The notes: generated by a model not told the origin, from the sequence alone. Shown: positions 16,566 through 25,343, counted from the stretch's first letter. The stretch: 37,458 nt of DNA from CAYZSU01 sp964480565 (GCA_964480565.1 CAYZSU010000016.1:1-37458), one strand, 5' to 3'. Translations and numbers: made by a program.

Positions 16566-16643
16566 CTATTTTAACATATACTGCAAAACAGTCAAGGCCA
16601 TTTTAATACGTACTAAAAAATAGACAAGGCTATTTTGCAGTAC
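16566..16643 (-). promoter_or_regulatory. 32-bp-period promoter/operator array of ATPase B
   Basis: Read on the minus strand, units start at 16636, 16604 and 16572 with exact 32-bp steps. They read AAAATAGCCTTGTCTATTTT, AAAATGGCCTTGACTGTTTT and a truncated AAAATAGTCAT that runs into the start codon. The first two are inverted repeats around CCTTG. The -35 TTGACT (16590-16595) is inside the second unit, and the -10 TAAAAT (16568-16573) opens the third, giving a 16-bp spacer. The same -35/-10 geometry recurs one unit upstream. Confidence 0.75.
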
Positions 16644-16668
16644 AATGACAAATAGCCCGATTTATTAT

Positions 16669-16823
16669 AGGACTGCCCTTGGGAATAGCAATTTTAGAGG
16701 TTGTTCAAAAATATCTAGATTCAAGGCCTCCCACAAACCCGAGGGCCGGAGCGACCATGCGATCACGTGAGGACCCGCGGGTATTATGCTCAAGAAACAC
16801 CGAAGATGGGCGTTTTTCAGCAC
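16669..16823 (-). repeat. Dispersed hairpin repeat, copy C
   Basis: Read on the minus strand this copy matches those at 1-127 and 28751-28905. The arm TTTTTGAACAACCTC is at 16697-16711 and the opposite arm, GTGCTGAAAAA, at 16813-16823. The outer arm extends to the GGACTGCCCTTGGGAATAGC motif at 16671-16690. Central stem arms are ACCCGCGGG and CCCTCGGGT, different from copy B but still complementary. It ends four bases from the RND pump stop codon. Confidence 0.8.
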
Positions 16824-16826
16824 ACA

Positions 16827-19800
16827 TTACAATTCCATCAGCTGCTTTTGCCGACGCTTACCAATAAACTTTGCATATAACATCGGTACAGCAAATCGGG
16901 ATAACAATGTAGCTGCCACTTCACCGGTCATCAGGCTGATGGCCAAGCCTTGAAATATCGGATCTAGCAGCATGGTCATGCAACCAACGATCACTGTTAC
17001 TGCTGTAAGCAGCATCGGTCGAAAACGCACCACGCCCGCATTTACCACGGCTTCTTCCACGGGCATCCCCTGTTTTATACGCAGTTCGATAAAATCCACG
17101 AGTATAATGGAATTGCGCACAATAATCCCTGCCCCAGCAATAAATCCAATCATGGAAGTGGCAGTAAAAAATGCGCCAAATGCAAAATGCCCAGGAATAA
17201 TACCGATTAAGCTGAGTGGAATGGGAATCATAATGACAAGTGGCACGATATAGGACTCAAACCAACTCACCACCAAAATATAGATTAAAATCATCACAAC
17301 CGCAAAAGCCAAACCTAAGTCGCGAAAAACCTCATAAGAAATATGCCATTCCCCATCCCATTTCATGGCCAAAGAATCGGTTAATTCAGGCTGATAAATG
17401 GAGTATCTCACAATCTGCGCACCATCCGGCATTATTGCATTATCCAAACGTTTATTCATTTCCTGAAGCGCATAAATGGGACTTTCATCCTCACCTGCCA
17501 AATCACCAACGACATAGACCACGCGCTTTAAATTCTTATGATAAATGCTTTTGGCTTCATGGCGCGGCACCACATTCACAAGCTCCGATAAAGGAATAAA
17601 GGAATTATCATTGGCAGGCACAGTCAGTGTCAACAAATTTGTCACATCCTGACGCGCATGAATGGGCAAACGAATGCCAATGCGTACCGGCTCCAAATCA
17701 TCCTGAAAATGCAATAGTCCAATATCCTTGCCAGACATGGCAGTATAAACTGTATCATAGATATGGCGAATTGGAACGCGCTTTAGCGATGCGACATAAC
17801 GATCCACTTCCAGGTAAAATGAATGCTGAGAGCGATCTGACATCATATCCACATCAACGACACCCGGCGTAGTGCGCATAATATCCTGTACAGTTTTCGC
17901 CGCATCCAGTTGGAGTTCATAATTTGGACCGTACACCTCCGCTACTATCGTTGACAGCACTGGTGGACCTGGTGGAATTTCCACCACCTTTATTCGTGCA
18001 TTATATGTTGATGCGATGCGCTTAATTTCTGGACGCAATGATTTGGCAATATCATGACTTTGCAAGTCCCGTTTGGATTTATCCACCAAGTTTACCTGAA
18101 TATCACCCAAATGCGGGGAAGAACGCATAAAATAATGCCGCACCAATCCATTAAAATTAATCGGCGCAGATGTACCTGCATAAATCTGATAATTATCCAC
18201 GACATCGATGGTATTTAGATAGTCACCAATGGCCTGGCTCACCTCCACTGTTTGATCCAAAGGCGCACCATCATCCATATCAATCACAATTTGAAGTTCA
18301 CTTTTATTATCAAATGGCAGCATTTTCACTCGCACGACTTTATCCATCATCATCCATGCAATACCGACAAACATACTGACCACGATAAATGAAAAGACAA
18401 ATTGATACATTTTATTTGAAATCAATCCAGTCATAATGCGACTATAGATACGATCTAAAAATGACAACTCATGCGACGATTCACTAACACCCTCCTGCCG
18501 AGGCACCCTATTTTTACTCACTTTAAACGCCCCCCAAGGCGAAATCGTAAATGCAATGACCAGCGAAAATAGCATGGCTACGGATGCACCAATTGGGATG
18601 GGACTCATATATGGCCCCATCAATCCCCGCACAAAAGCCATGGGTAAAATTGCAGCAATTACTGTAATGGTGGCAAGAATGGTAGGGTTGCCCACTTCCC
18701 CCACTGCAATGGCAATAATATCCTTGATACTACGTTCCGCATGGGGTTCATGATGTAGATGACGATGAATATTTTCAACGATTACAATGGCATCATCTAC
18801 CAAAATACCAATTGAAAAAATAAGCGCAAACAATGTAACACGATTCAATGTATAACCGAAAATATAATAGATAAATAATGTTAAAGCCAATGTCACTGGC
18901 ACCGCAATTCCAACGATTAAACCAAATCGAATGCCTAAGAAAAATGCAATGAGCGTTACCACGGATACTGATGCAATAATTAAATGCCATATCAGTTCAT
19001 TGGATTTTTCCTTGGCCGTTGCCCCATAATTTCGCGTTACTGTATAGTGAATATCCGATAAATCTCCAATCAAGTGAGACCCTGCCAAGCGCTTAACTTT
19101 CGCTAAGATCCGATCCGTTAATGCCGTGGCATTTACACCTGGGCGTTTTGTAAAGCTAAGCGTGACTGCTTTTTGCAGCGACTCTTTATCTGAAAAAAAT
19201 ACTGCATCCTGTCGCTCTGCTGCCCCATCCTCCACATGAGCAACATCCTTCACACGAATGGCACGCCCACCTTTAATCGCAATCACCACATTTTCAATTT
19301 CTTCCTTGGATTCAAAAAAAGCACCCAGTCGAACAACCTTTTCCGGCACAGTATCCGTAGTGACTCCTACCCGACCTTCGACATTACCCAGTGTTAGCGG
19401 CTCAAATAATTCCAATATGCTAAGTCGATATTTTTTTAATTTCGCAATATCCGGTAAAATACGTACCTGCCTGGGCTGCCCGCCAATTGTTTTAATATGG
19501 GATATATCTGGAATTTCTGATAGCGCACGCGCAAATATTTGTGATATCTGGCGAAGCTTAAAATGTGATGCGGCCTGACTATGAAAGGCTAGAGCTAAAA
19601 ATGGCACATCATCAATCGTATATGAGCGAACTAACGGCTGCCCCACGCCAGCAGGTTTTTCCGGCATATATTCGCGCAGTTTATGATGCACGCGCAGCAC
19701 TGCTGGCTCCAGCTCAGTTCCGACCTTAAATCGCACCGTAATCAATGAATTTCCTGGACGAGATATACTATAGACATATTCTACATCTGGAATACCCCAG

Positions 19801-20048
19801 AGTAATTTTTCTGCAGGTGTGGTTACCCGATCTTCCACCTCTTTGGGAAGCGCACCTGCATAAGGTACGATCACATCCACCATGGGCACCTTAATCTGCG
19901 GCTCCTCCTCACGCGGTGTCATTACAATTGCCATTAGCCCAAGCAATAAGGATGCAATGATCAGTAACGGTGTTAAACGGGAATCTGAAAACCACTTGGC
20001 CAGCTTCACTACTGGACCTTTCATATATTTTTCATGATCTTTGGACAT
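16827..20048 (-). CDS. RND efflux pump, inner-membrane transporter (HAE family)
   Basis: This 1073-residue proton-driven RND transporter has twelve expected membrane segments and two large periplasmic loops. The length is normal for AcrB/MexB-type pumps. Signatures: TPREEEPQIKVPMVDVIVPYAGA after TM1, the proton-relay pair in SIGILVDDAIVIVENIHRHLHHE (TM4), and GAGIIVRNSIILVDFIELR in the second half, where Arg replaces the usual Lys. The ATG at 20048 lies eight bases after the tolC-like gene, in an arsR-tolC-RND operon. The periplasmic adaptor that normally joins pump and channel is not encoded between or beside them. Substrates cannot be read from the sequence. The 3' end abuts a dispersed repeat. 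Confidence 0.93.
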   Translation of the reverse strand: MSKDHEKYMKGPVVKLAKWFSDSRLTPLLIIASLLLGLMAIVMTPREEEPQIKVPMVDVIVPYAGALPKEVEDRVTTPAEKLLWGIPDVEYVYSISRPGNSLITVRFKVGTELEPAVLRVHHKLREYMPEKPAGVGQPLVRSYTIDDVPFLALAFHSQAASHFKLRQISQIFARALSEIPDISHIKTIGGQPRQVRILPDIAKLKKYRLSILELFEPLTLGNVEGRVGVTTDTVPEKVVRLGAFFESKEEIENVVIAIKGGRAIRVKDVAHVEDGAAERQDAVFFSDKESLQKAVTLSFTKRPGVNATALTDRILAKVKRLAGSHLIGDLSDIHYTVTRNYGATAKEKSNELIWHLIIASVSVVTLIAFFLGIRFGLIVGIAVPVTLALTLFIYYIFGYTLNRVTLFALIFSIGILVDDAIVIVENIHRHLHHEPHAERSIKDIIAIAVGEVGNPTILATITVIAAILPMAFVRGLMGPYMSPIPIGASVAMLFSLVIAFTISPWGAFKVSKNRVPRQEGVSESSHELSFLDRIYSRIMTGLISNKMYQFVFSFIVVSMFVGIAWMMMDKVVRVKMLPFDNKSELQIVIDMDDGAPLDQTVEVSQAIGDYLNTIDVVDNYQIYAGTSAPINFNGLVRHYFMRSSPHLGDIQVNLVDKSKRDLQSHDIAKSLRPEIKRIASTYNARIKVVEIPPGPPVLSTIVAEVYGPNYELQLDAAKTVQDIMRTTPGVVDVDMMSDRSQHSFYLEVDRYVASLKRVPIRHIYDTVYTAMSGKDIGLLHFQDDLEPVRIGIRLPIHARQDVTNLLTLTVPANDNSFIPLSELVNVVPRHEAKSIYHKNLKRVVYVVGDLAGEDESPIYALQEMNKRLDNAIMPDGAQIVRYSIYQPELTDSLAMKWDGEWHISYEVFRDLGLAFAVVMILIYILVVSWFESYIVPLVIMIPIPLSLIGIIPGHFAFGAFFTATSMIGFIAGAGIIVRNSIILVDFIELRIKQGMPVEEAVVNAGVVRFRPMLLTAVTVIVGCMTMLLDPIFQGLAISLMTGEVAATLLSRFAVPMLYAKFIGKRRQKQLMEL

Positions 20049-20056
20049 ACATACTC

Positions 20057-21409
20057 CTAGTTATTGACTTTACCTATCACTGTTTGGAAATTATGATGAA
20101 AATTATAATGCAACTTCGCGATATTTACATCCAACTGACACTGTACCCGCATGCTCGCCATTTCCACCCAATGCTGTATAGCCTGAGAATAATCCTTTAA
20201 TGGCAAAGATCCTTCTTCATAACGCGTATTAGCCAGCTGCATCGCTTGATATGCCAATATTGCAGCTCGTGACATAGATTGATATCGTTGATATGAATCC
20301 ATTAATGTCGTTTGGCTATTTGTTTGATCCATCTGAAATGATAGCATATTTGCTTGATGCGCCAGCTGTATTTTTTTTAGCATGGCCTTGCTCTGATTTA
20401 ACTTTGGCCGACGCATTCCATCAAATAGGGGCAAACTCATTGATACACCAATTTCATAGGCGCCATGAGAGCCTTCAAAATCACCCGTATAACGATTATA
20501 TGCCGCCCGAAAATCGAGATTTGGACCATAGGCTGCTTTTGAAATACGCACCTGTTTTTTCGCATATTCCAACATGTCAGCACTGGCCTGAATATCCTGA
20601 CGCAATTGCCCAGTCTTTTTTTCCTGAATAATAGGCATCGATGTAATCTGTGGAAGTGCATCATCCAGCATAAATAGATGGTCTGGCGAGCAACCGATCA
20701 TATGCGACAACATTGCAGAGCGGTTTTTAATTTCCTGATATAAATAAATTCGCTTGGATTCAAAATTGATGCGAATGGATTTTGCAATAAGGTAGCTGGA
20801 CTTGGATGCACTGTTGGGTTGATTGATCAGCTGATAGGATTTTTCCAAGTGCTGCAATTTCTTAATCCCGGCATTAATAGCACTGACCTGATTATTCATC
20901 GCCATAATGGATAAATACAGATCCGACACATCCAACTTCAACTTTTTTATAAAAAACAACTCCGATGATTTACTTGAACGATATAAATCACGGGACTGTT
21001 TTCTAGATATCCATAATGCACCACTATGATAGATAGGCTGCATAAATTCTATACGTGTTTGCCAATGATTCACACTTTTTGGATTATTTAAAGCACCTAA
21101 ATCAAAATCCGCTTGAGTAAATTTGGATTGCTGCAATTTACTGCCAAATGAAAACACGGGATCATTGGAACGCATAAAAATTTCTGATACAGATAGCTTC
21201 GGCAATAAATTACCTGTGGCAATATTTTTTCCAAGTGAAATTCGATTTGTTTCTTCTTGCACTGACTTGATCATCGGCGAATAGGTGTCCATTGCCTCAA
21301 GCACTTGGGGCAATGTCATTGTTTTTGATTCACACATGGATGCAGCGGTATAAGTTGTACTCATTAGCAAAACGATCATACTCATACATATAGTTTTTAA
21401 TACATTCAT
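20057..21409 (-). CDS. TolC-family outer-membrane efflux protein
   Basis: This is an outer-membrane channel component of about 450 residues. The ATG at 21409 is preferred because AAGGGG is then eight bases upstream; ATG at 21415 would be only two bases from it. A Sec signal peptide covers about residues 1-23. The rest is the long helical-barrel pattern of the OEP family, in two tandem halves. The first has LLPKLSVSEIFMRSNDPVFSFGSKLQQSKF and the second has YGPNLDFRAAYNRYTGDFEGSHGAYEIGVSMSLPLFDG reduced to its repeat form. The carboxy end contains the ANTRYEEGSLPLKDYSQA helix typical of the family. It lies 12 bp after arsR and 8 bp before the RND gene. Confidence 0.88.
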   Translation of the reverse strand: MNVLKTICMSMIVLLMSTTYTAASMCESKTMTLPQVLEAMDTYSPMIKSVQEETNRISLGKNIATGNLLPKLSVSEIFMRSNDPVFSFGSKLQQSKFTQADFDLGALNNPKSVNHWQTRIEFMQPIYHSGALWISRKQSRDLYRSSKSSELFFIKKLKLDVSDLYLSIMAMNNQVSAINAGIKKLQHLEKSYQLINQPNSASKSSYLIAKSIRINFESKRIYLYQEIKNRSAMLSHMIGCSPDHLFMLDDALPQITSMPIIQEKKTGQLRQDIQASADMLEYAKKQVRISKAAYGPNLDFRAAYNRYTGDFEGSHGAYEIGVSMSLPLFDGMRRPKLNQSKAMLKKIQLAHQANMLSFQMDQTNSQTTLMDSYQRYQSMSRAAILAYQAMQLANTRYEEGSLPLKDYSQAIQHWVEMASMRVQCQLDVNIAKLHYNFHHNFQTVIGKVNN

Positions 21410-21421
21410 AGACATTACCCC

Positions 21422-21724
21422 TTATTTACAAAAACAGGCTTTAATTAAATCCAATAGTTCAAAAATTTTTGGATCGCACACCTGATAATCGATGCGAGTT
21501 CCCATGCGAACCCCTGAAACCAATCCACTATATTTCATTTGAGACAAATGCTGCGATAAATTTGACTGACTCACCTGACCAACCCTATCTAACAGTTGAT
21601 TTACTGATAATGGACCTTTTCGAAGCGCGCATAATATAGCCAAACGCGTTGGATGCATCAGACCCTTCAATGAATTACATATCTTTTCAGAACGCTTGAT
21701 AATCATATCTTTTCGATTGGACAT
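21422..21724 (-). CDS. ArsR/SmtB-family transcriptional regulator
   Basis: This 100-residue winged-helix regulator has the family motif LMHPTRLAILCALRKGPLSVNQL followed by a recognition helix SQSNLSQHLSQMKYSGLVSG and a wing VRMGTRIDYQV. Most members repress their own operon until an effector, often a metal or reactive sulfur species, changes their cysteines. Here the cysteines are C17, C32, C83, C97 and C99, the last two in the tail KACFCK; no classic CVC metal motif is present in the recognition helix. It is the first gene of the arsR-tolC-RND operon. A palindromic operator candidate lies 44 bp upstream. The start codon has only a poor, distant GGGAG. Confidence 0.88.
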   Translation of the reverse strand: MSNRKDMIIKRSEKICNSLKGLMHPTRLAILCALRKGPLSVNQLLDRVGQVSQSNLSQHLSQMKYSGLVSGVRMGTRIDYQVCDPKIFELLDLIKACFCK

Positions 21725-21767
21725 AAACGGTTGACTACAACTCCCTCAAAAACATGTCAATATTATT

Positions 21768-21787
21768 ATATTAGAATATACTAATAT
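21768..21787 (-). promoter_or_regulatory. Candidate ArsR operator
   Basis: The perfect inverted repeat ATATTAG-AATATA-CTAATAT lies 44-63 bp upstream of the arsR start codon. Its size and AT-rich symmetry fit SmtB/ArsR-type binding sites. Autoregulation is inferred. Confidence 0.6.
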
Positions 21788-21888
21788 TTAAACATAAAAC
21801 TATCATTTCACGTAATGCATCCCAAACAGCTGTTTTAAATTGACCTTTCCAGAAAACCCGATTATGCCTATCTCTTAAACGCTGTTAT

Positions 21889-22797
21889 ATGAACAAATTA
21901 AAGGAATTTGCAGTGCAAAAAGGAATTGCATCAGGTATTATTCACATGATCATCGCACAATTTTTATTTGTATCTGCATGGGCAACAATCAAATCCATCG
22001 ATGCAACCTTTCCTCTATTTGAAATCACATTCTTCAGGGGTATTATTGCAGTTCTATTACTCGCACCTGTCATGAAAATAAAATACCGCGGCTTTTCAGG
22101 AAAAAATACCAAAGTATTATTTATGCGTGCACTGTTTGGATTTGGTGGATTAACAGCATCATTTTATGCAATGCGACACATGGCACTTGGCAATTCCACC
22201 ACACTATTCAATACTTTGCCCATTTTTGTTAGCATACTTGCACCATTTTTATTAAATGAACGTCTCAATAAATTACAACTCATCTTTGTAATAATGGCCT
22301 TTATCGGCGTATTATTTGTTATTCAGCCTGATCAATCCATGTTCTCACCCATTGCACTCATATCATTATCCTCTGGTTTATTAGCCGCAACTGCCATGAT
22401 TTGTGTTCGAAAACTTAAAGATACTGACCCACCTATACGCATTACATTCTATTTCACAGCATTTGTCTGCCTTGCTAGCATTCCATTGATGTGGCCAGTA
22501 TTTACAATTCCAACGGGCATGCAATTGATCAAGCTAATCTATATCGGAATTTCAACCACCTTTGGGCAGGTGCTCATGGCCAATGCATACCGATTTGGCA
22601 ATGCTGCAATTATAGCGCCTTTCTCCTATGCCGCTGTCATAGGATCCTATGTTGTTGGTATTTTGCTGTTTTCAGAAATACCAAATACTTATTCCATTAT
22701 TGGCGCAGTTATAGTTGTTCTTAGTGGTATCTTCATCATGCTAAGTACGAAGAAATTACAGCGTATTCCCGGATCTACGCCTGGCATGCGCGCCTAA
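21889..22797 (+). CDS. EamA/DMT-family transporter
   Basis: This 302-residue protein has ten predicted membrane helices in two repeated EamA halves, typical of drug/metabolite transporters that export amino acids, nucleosides or other small molecules. Recognisable features are FEITFFRGIIAVLLLAPVM in the first half, GNSTTLFNTLPIFVSILAPF with LNERL, and in the second half FGNAAIIAPFSYAAVIGSYVVG followed by ILLFSEIPNTYSIIGAVIVV. The substrate is unknown. The ATG at 21889 has no good ribosome-binding site; a GTG at 21913 preceded by AAAGGAA would shorten the product by eight residues and is a plausible true start. It is transcribed alone, divergent from arsR. Confidence 0.88.
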   Translation: MNKLKEFAVQKGIASGIIHMIIAQFLFVSAWATIKSIDATFPLFEITFFRGIIAVLLLAPVMKIKYRGFSGKNTKVLFMRALFGFGGLTASFYAMRHMALGNSTTLFNTLPIFVSILAPFLLNERLNKLQLIFVIMAFIGVLFVIQPDQSMFSPIALISLSSGLLAATAMICVRKLKDTDPPIRITFYFTAFVCLASIPLMWPVFTIPTGMQLIKLIYIGISTTFGQVLMANAYRFGNAAIIAPFSYAAVIGSYVVGILLFSEIPNTYSIIGAVIVVLSGIFIMLSTKKLQRIPGSTPGMRA

Positions 22798-22907
22798 TGG
22801 GGCTACCCTCAATTTTATGAACTATCACACAGATATATATCTATAAAATTGACATTTACGTTATAAGATGTAAGAGATGTTGAAAATATTTAATAAGGAG
22901 AAAATAC

Positions 22908-23366
22908 ATGAAGTCAATCAACCTATTTATTATCATGATGCTCGCCATATTCAGCATTACCTGGAATGCATGCACAGTACAACGTTGCACCGAAGAAACC
23001 TGCACAGATTGTGGCACTGTTGTTAAAATCACAACACTTCAAGGCGTATCATTTGGATTTAACAAATATAATTTAAAAACATCGACCTATGGCATTTTAG
23101 AGGAAGATAGCGATTTACTAAAAGAGGATTCCTCATTAAGTATTTCCATTGAAGGTCATACCGATATTGTTGGCACAGTGACATATAATAAATCGCTCTC
23201 ATTAAAACGCGCGCAATCCGTATATAATTATTTCCTCAAACAAGGTATTAAGGCCTCCCGCATGCGAGTCATTGGGCATGGTTCAGACAAACCCATTGTG
23301 CCAAATGACACTGAGGCGAATAGAGCTAAAAATCGTCGCGTAGATGTTAAAATCATTAGAAAATAG
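22908..23366 (+). CDS. OmpA/Pal-like peptidoglycan-binding protein
   Basis: This 152-residue envelope protein has an N-terminal export signal (residues 1-21). The segment ends WNAC, which could be a weak lipobox with acylation at C22. A cysteine-rich stretch (C22, C27, C32, C35) follows. Residues about 45-150 form an OmpA C-terminal domain: SISIEGHTDIVGTVTYNKSLSLKRAQSVYNYF, then RVIGHGSDKPIV and ANRAKNRRVDVKI. The conserved Asp and Arg of this domain bind meso-diaminopimelate in peptidoglycan. A purine-rich AAGGAG lies eight bases before ATG. It is transcribed alone and ends at a strong terminator. A Pal-like role in tethering the outer membrane is plausible, but no tol genes are nearby. Confidence 0.85.
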   Translation: MKSINLFIIMMLAIFSITWNACTVQRCTEETCTDCGTVVKITTLQGVSFGFNKYNLKTSTYGILEEDSDLLKEDSSLSISIEGHTDIVGTVTYNKSLSLKRAQSVYNYFLKQGIKASRMRVIGHGSDKPIVPNDTEANRAKNRRVDVKIIRK

Positions 23367-23406
23367 TTCATTTTCTACTTAAATAATAGAGGTTAGTTAA
23401 GAAACT

Positions 23407-23454
23407 CACCTCGCTTTATGCTATCTAATCTGGCATATTGCGAGGTGTTTTTTT
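23407..23454 (+). terminator. Terminator of the OmpA-like gene
   Basis: The stem CACCTCGC (23407-23414) pairs with GCGAGGTG (23440-23447), with some inner pairing. Seven Ts follow at 23448-23454. The carboxypeptidase ribosome-binding site starts about 20 bp further on. Confidence 0.88.
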
Positions 23455-23485
23455 ATCAAATACACACAAAAAAGGGAGCGTTTAC

Positions 23486-24988
23486 ATGAATGAATTATTT
23501 AAAACCATCAAAAAACATTATGCTGAAATTAGCCATCTATCCTCTGCCCTCAGCCTACTTACTTGGGATCAAGAAACATATATGCCAGAAAATGGTATAG
23601 GCGCGCGTGCAGAACAGATCGCATTATTATCAGGTCTACTACATGACCGATTAGCGGATAAAACATTGGGTAAACAACTTAATAAACTGATTAAAAAAGA
23701 GGCAGATCTTACAAAAAATGACTATATTTGCATAACACATTGGCTCTCAGATTATGAAAAATCCATTAAATTGCCACGCAATTATATTGAAGAATCCTGC
23801 AAAGCGGAATCAATGGCACATAATGCCTGGGTTAAAGCGCGCCAAGCATCTGACTTTGCATTATTTGCACCGCATTTGAAAAAACTTATCGTACTTCGAA
23901 AAAAATACGTCGATCTTATTGGATATAAAAAACATCCCTATGATACGCTATTGGATGATTATGAACCCAATATGACTGAAGAAACTCTCACTCCTATCAT
24001 ATCCAATCTCAAAGACACACTGATTCCTATTATTAAAAAAATTAACCAATGCCCCAAAGATCCAATCGGACAATTGCTTAACCAAAAATTCTCCATAGAT
24101 GGCCAGAAACAGCTATCCGCATTTATTAAGCCAATAATTGGACTAGCTGATCACAGCAGCCGATTGGATGAAGCGGCACATCCTTTTTCCATTGGAATTG
24201 GCCATCAGGACAATCGTATTACCACGCGATACCAAAAAATAGGTCTCGAGTCACTGCACTCCGTGTTGCATGAATGTGGACATGCGCTATATGATGCAAA
24301 CCTTCCACATAAACATTTTGCAACACCACTTGCAGATTCAACATCCTTAGGCATTCATGAATCACAGTCACGATTTTGGGAAAATCAAATTGGTCGCAGC
24401 CTAGATTTTTGTTATTTTATTTTACCGCATCTTAAAAAATATTTTTCACCACAGTTTAAAGGTATTACTGCCAAGCAGCTATACAGAGCATTTAATCATG
24501 TGGTTTGCACATCCAATCGCGTGCAATCAGATGAAGTCACCTATAACTTGCACATTGCCATTCGCTATGAATTGGAACTGGCCTTATTTGAAAATCGCCT
24601 AAGTGTAAATAAATTGCCAAATGCATGGAATGAATTAACAGAAAAATACCTGGGTTTTTATCCAAAAAATGACAATGAAGGTATTTTACAGGATATGCAT
24701 TGGGGATCAGGTGCATTTGGTTATTTTCCCACCTATACTCTGGGAAATTTATTTGCCGCTCAGTGGTATGAACAAATTCAAGTGGATATACCAGAAATAA
24801 ATCAGCACATTCGCCACGGCAAGCTTGATGAGATTTTAGCTTGGCATCGCAAACACATTCACCAACATGGGCGAAAATATTCATCCAATCAATTATCCAA
24901 GCGCATCTGCAAGCATGAACTTAATGCCAATGCCTTTATTCATTATATCAAGAATAAGTACAGCAATATTTATAACATTACCCTGTAG
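23486..24988 (+). CDS. M32 family metallocarboxypeptidase
   Basis: This 500-residue cytoplasmic zinc carboxypeptidase (thermostable carboxypeptidase 1/Taq type) removes C-terminal residues from peptides. The metal-binding HECGH motif is at about residues 262-266 (LHSVLHECGHALYD), followed by ADSTSLGIHESQSRFWENQIGRS, which supplies the third ligand Glu. Other family marks are LLTWDQETYMP near the N-terminus, VRSDEVTYN-like QSDEVTYNLHI, and GILQDMHWGSGAFGYFPTYTLGN. Length is normal. The ATG at 23486 was chosen because GGGAG lies seven bases upstream; the frame is open back to 23438 but runs through a terminator. A peptide-recycling role fits an amino-acid-fermenting lifestyle. Confidence 0.93.
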   Translation: MNELFKTIKKHYAEISHLSSALSLLTWDQETYMPENGIGARAEQIALLSGLLHDRLADKTLGKQLNKLIKKEADLTKNDYICITHWLSDYEKSIKLPRNYIEESCKAESMAHNAWVKARQASDFALFAPHLKKLIVLRKKYVDLIGYKKHPYDTLLDDYEPNMTEETLTPIISNLKDTLIPIIKKINQCPKDPIGQLLNQKFSIDGQKQLSAFIKPIIGLADHSSRLDEAAHPFSIGIGHQDNRITTRYQKIGLESLHSVLHECGHALYDANLPHKHFATPLADSTSLGIHESQSRFWENQIGRSLDFCYFILPHLKKYFSPQFKGITAKQLYRAFNHVVCTSNRVQSDEVTYNLHIAIRYELELALFENRLSVNKLPNAWNELTEKYLGFYPKNDNEGILQDMHWGSGAFGYFPTYTLGNLFAAQWYEQIQVDIPEINQHIRHGKLDEILAWHRKHIHQHGRKYSSNQLSKRICKHELNANAFIHYIKNKYSNIYNITL

Positions 24989-25102
24989 AGTAAAAAAATA
25001 CCCATTCAATGCGATTTAAAAACGATTATAGACTATTTTTTAATATGCATTGGATATTCGCTTGATCTTAGCATGTAAATACGATAGCAAAAGGATCAAT
25101 TT

Positions 25103-25174
25103 GGGCGTTTAGCTCAGCGGGAGAGCGCTACCTTCACACGGTAGAAGTCACAGGTTCAATCCCTGTAACGCCCA
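25103..25174 (+). tRNA. tRNA-Val(CAC)
   Basis: The acceptor arms GGGCGTT and AACGCCC pair fully. The anticodon stem CTACC/GGTAG encloses the loop TTCACAC, giving anticodon CAC (codon GUG). The T arm contains GGTTCAATCC. CCA is not encoded. It is the first of three closely spaced tRNA genes. Confidence 0.95.
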
Positions 25175-25180
25175 CAAATG

Positions 25181-25252
25181 GCCCTCGTAGCTCAGTGGAT
25201 AGAGCGCCTGCCTCCGGAGCAGGTTGCGGGAGTTCGATTCTCTTCGGGGGCG
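25181..25252 (+). tRNA. tRNA-Arg(CCG)
   Basis: The acceptor arms GCCCTCG and CGGGGGC pair with one G-U. The anticodon stem CCTGC/GCAGG encloses CTCCGGA, giving anticodon CCG (codon CGG). It lies six bases after tRNA-Val. Confidence 0.94.
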
Positions 25253-25267
25253 CATAAGCTATTTATT

Positions 25268-25340
25268 GGGGCAGTAGCTCAGTTGGGAGAGCATCACGTT
25301 CGCAACGTGGGGGTCGGGAGTTCGAATCTCCTCTGCTCCA
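25268..25340 (+). tRNA. tRNA-Ala(CGC)
   Basis: The acceptor arms GGGGCAG and CTGCTCC pair. The anticodon loop TTCGCAA between TCACG and CGTGG gives anticodon CGC (codon GCG). The D arm AGCTCAGTTGGGAGAGC and T loop TTCGAAT are standard. A terminator follows four bases later. Confidence 0.93.
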
Positions 25341-25343
25341 CAA

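Noticed and set aside
22810..22856. Inverted repeat TCAATTTTAT/ATAAAATTGA as a terminator of the EamA gene
   Set aside because: The loop is long and no U-tract follows on either strand; left as part of the dispersed intergenic motif at 22797.
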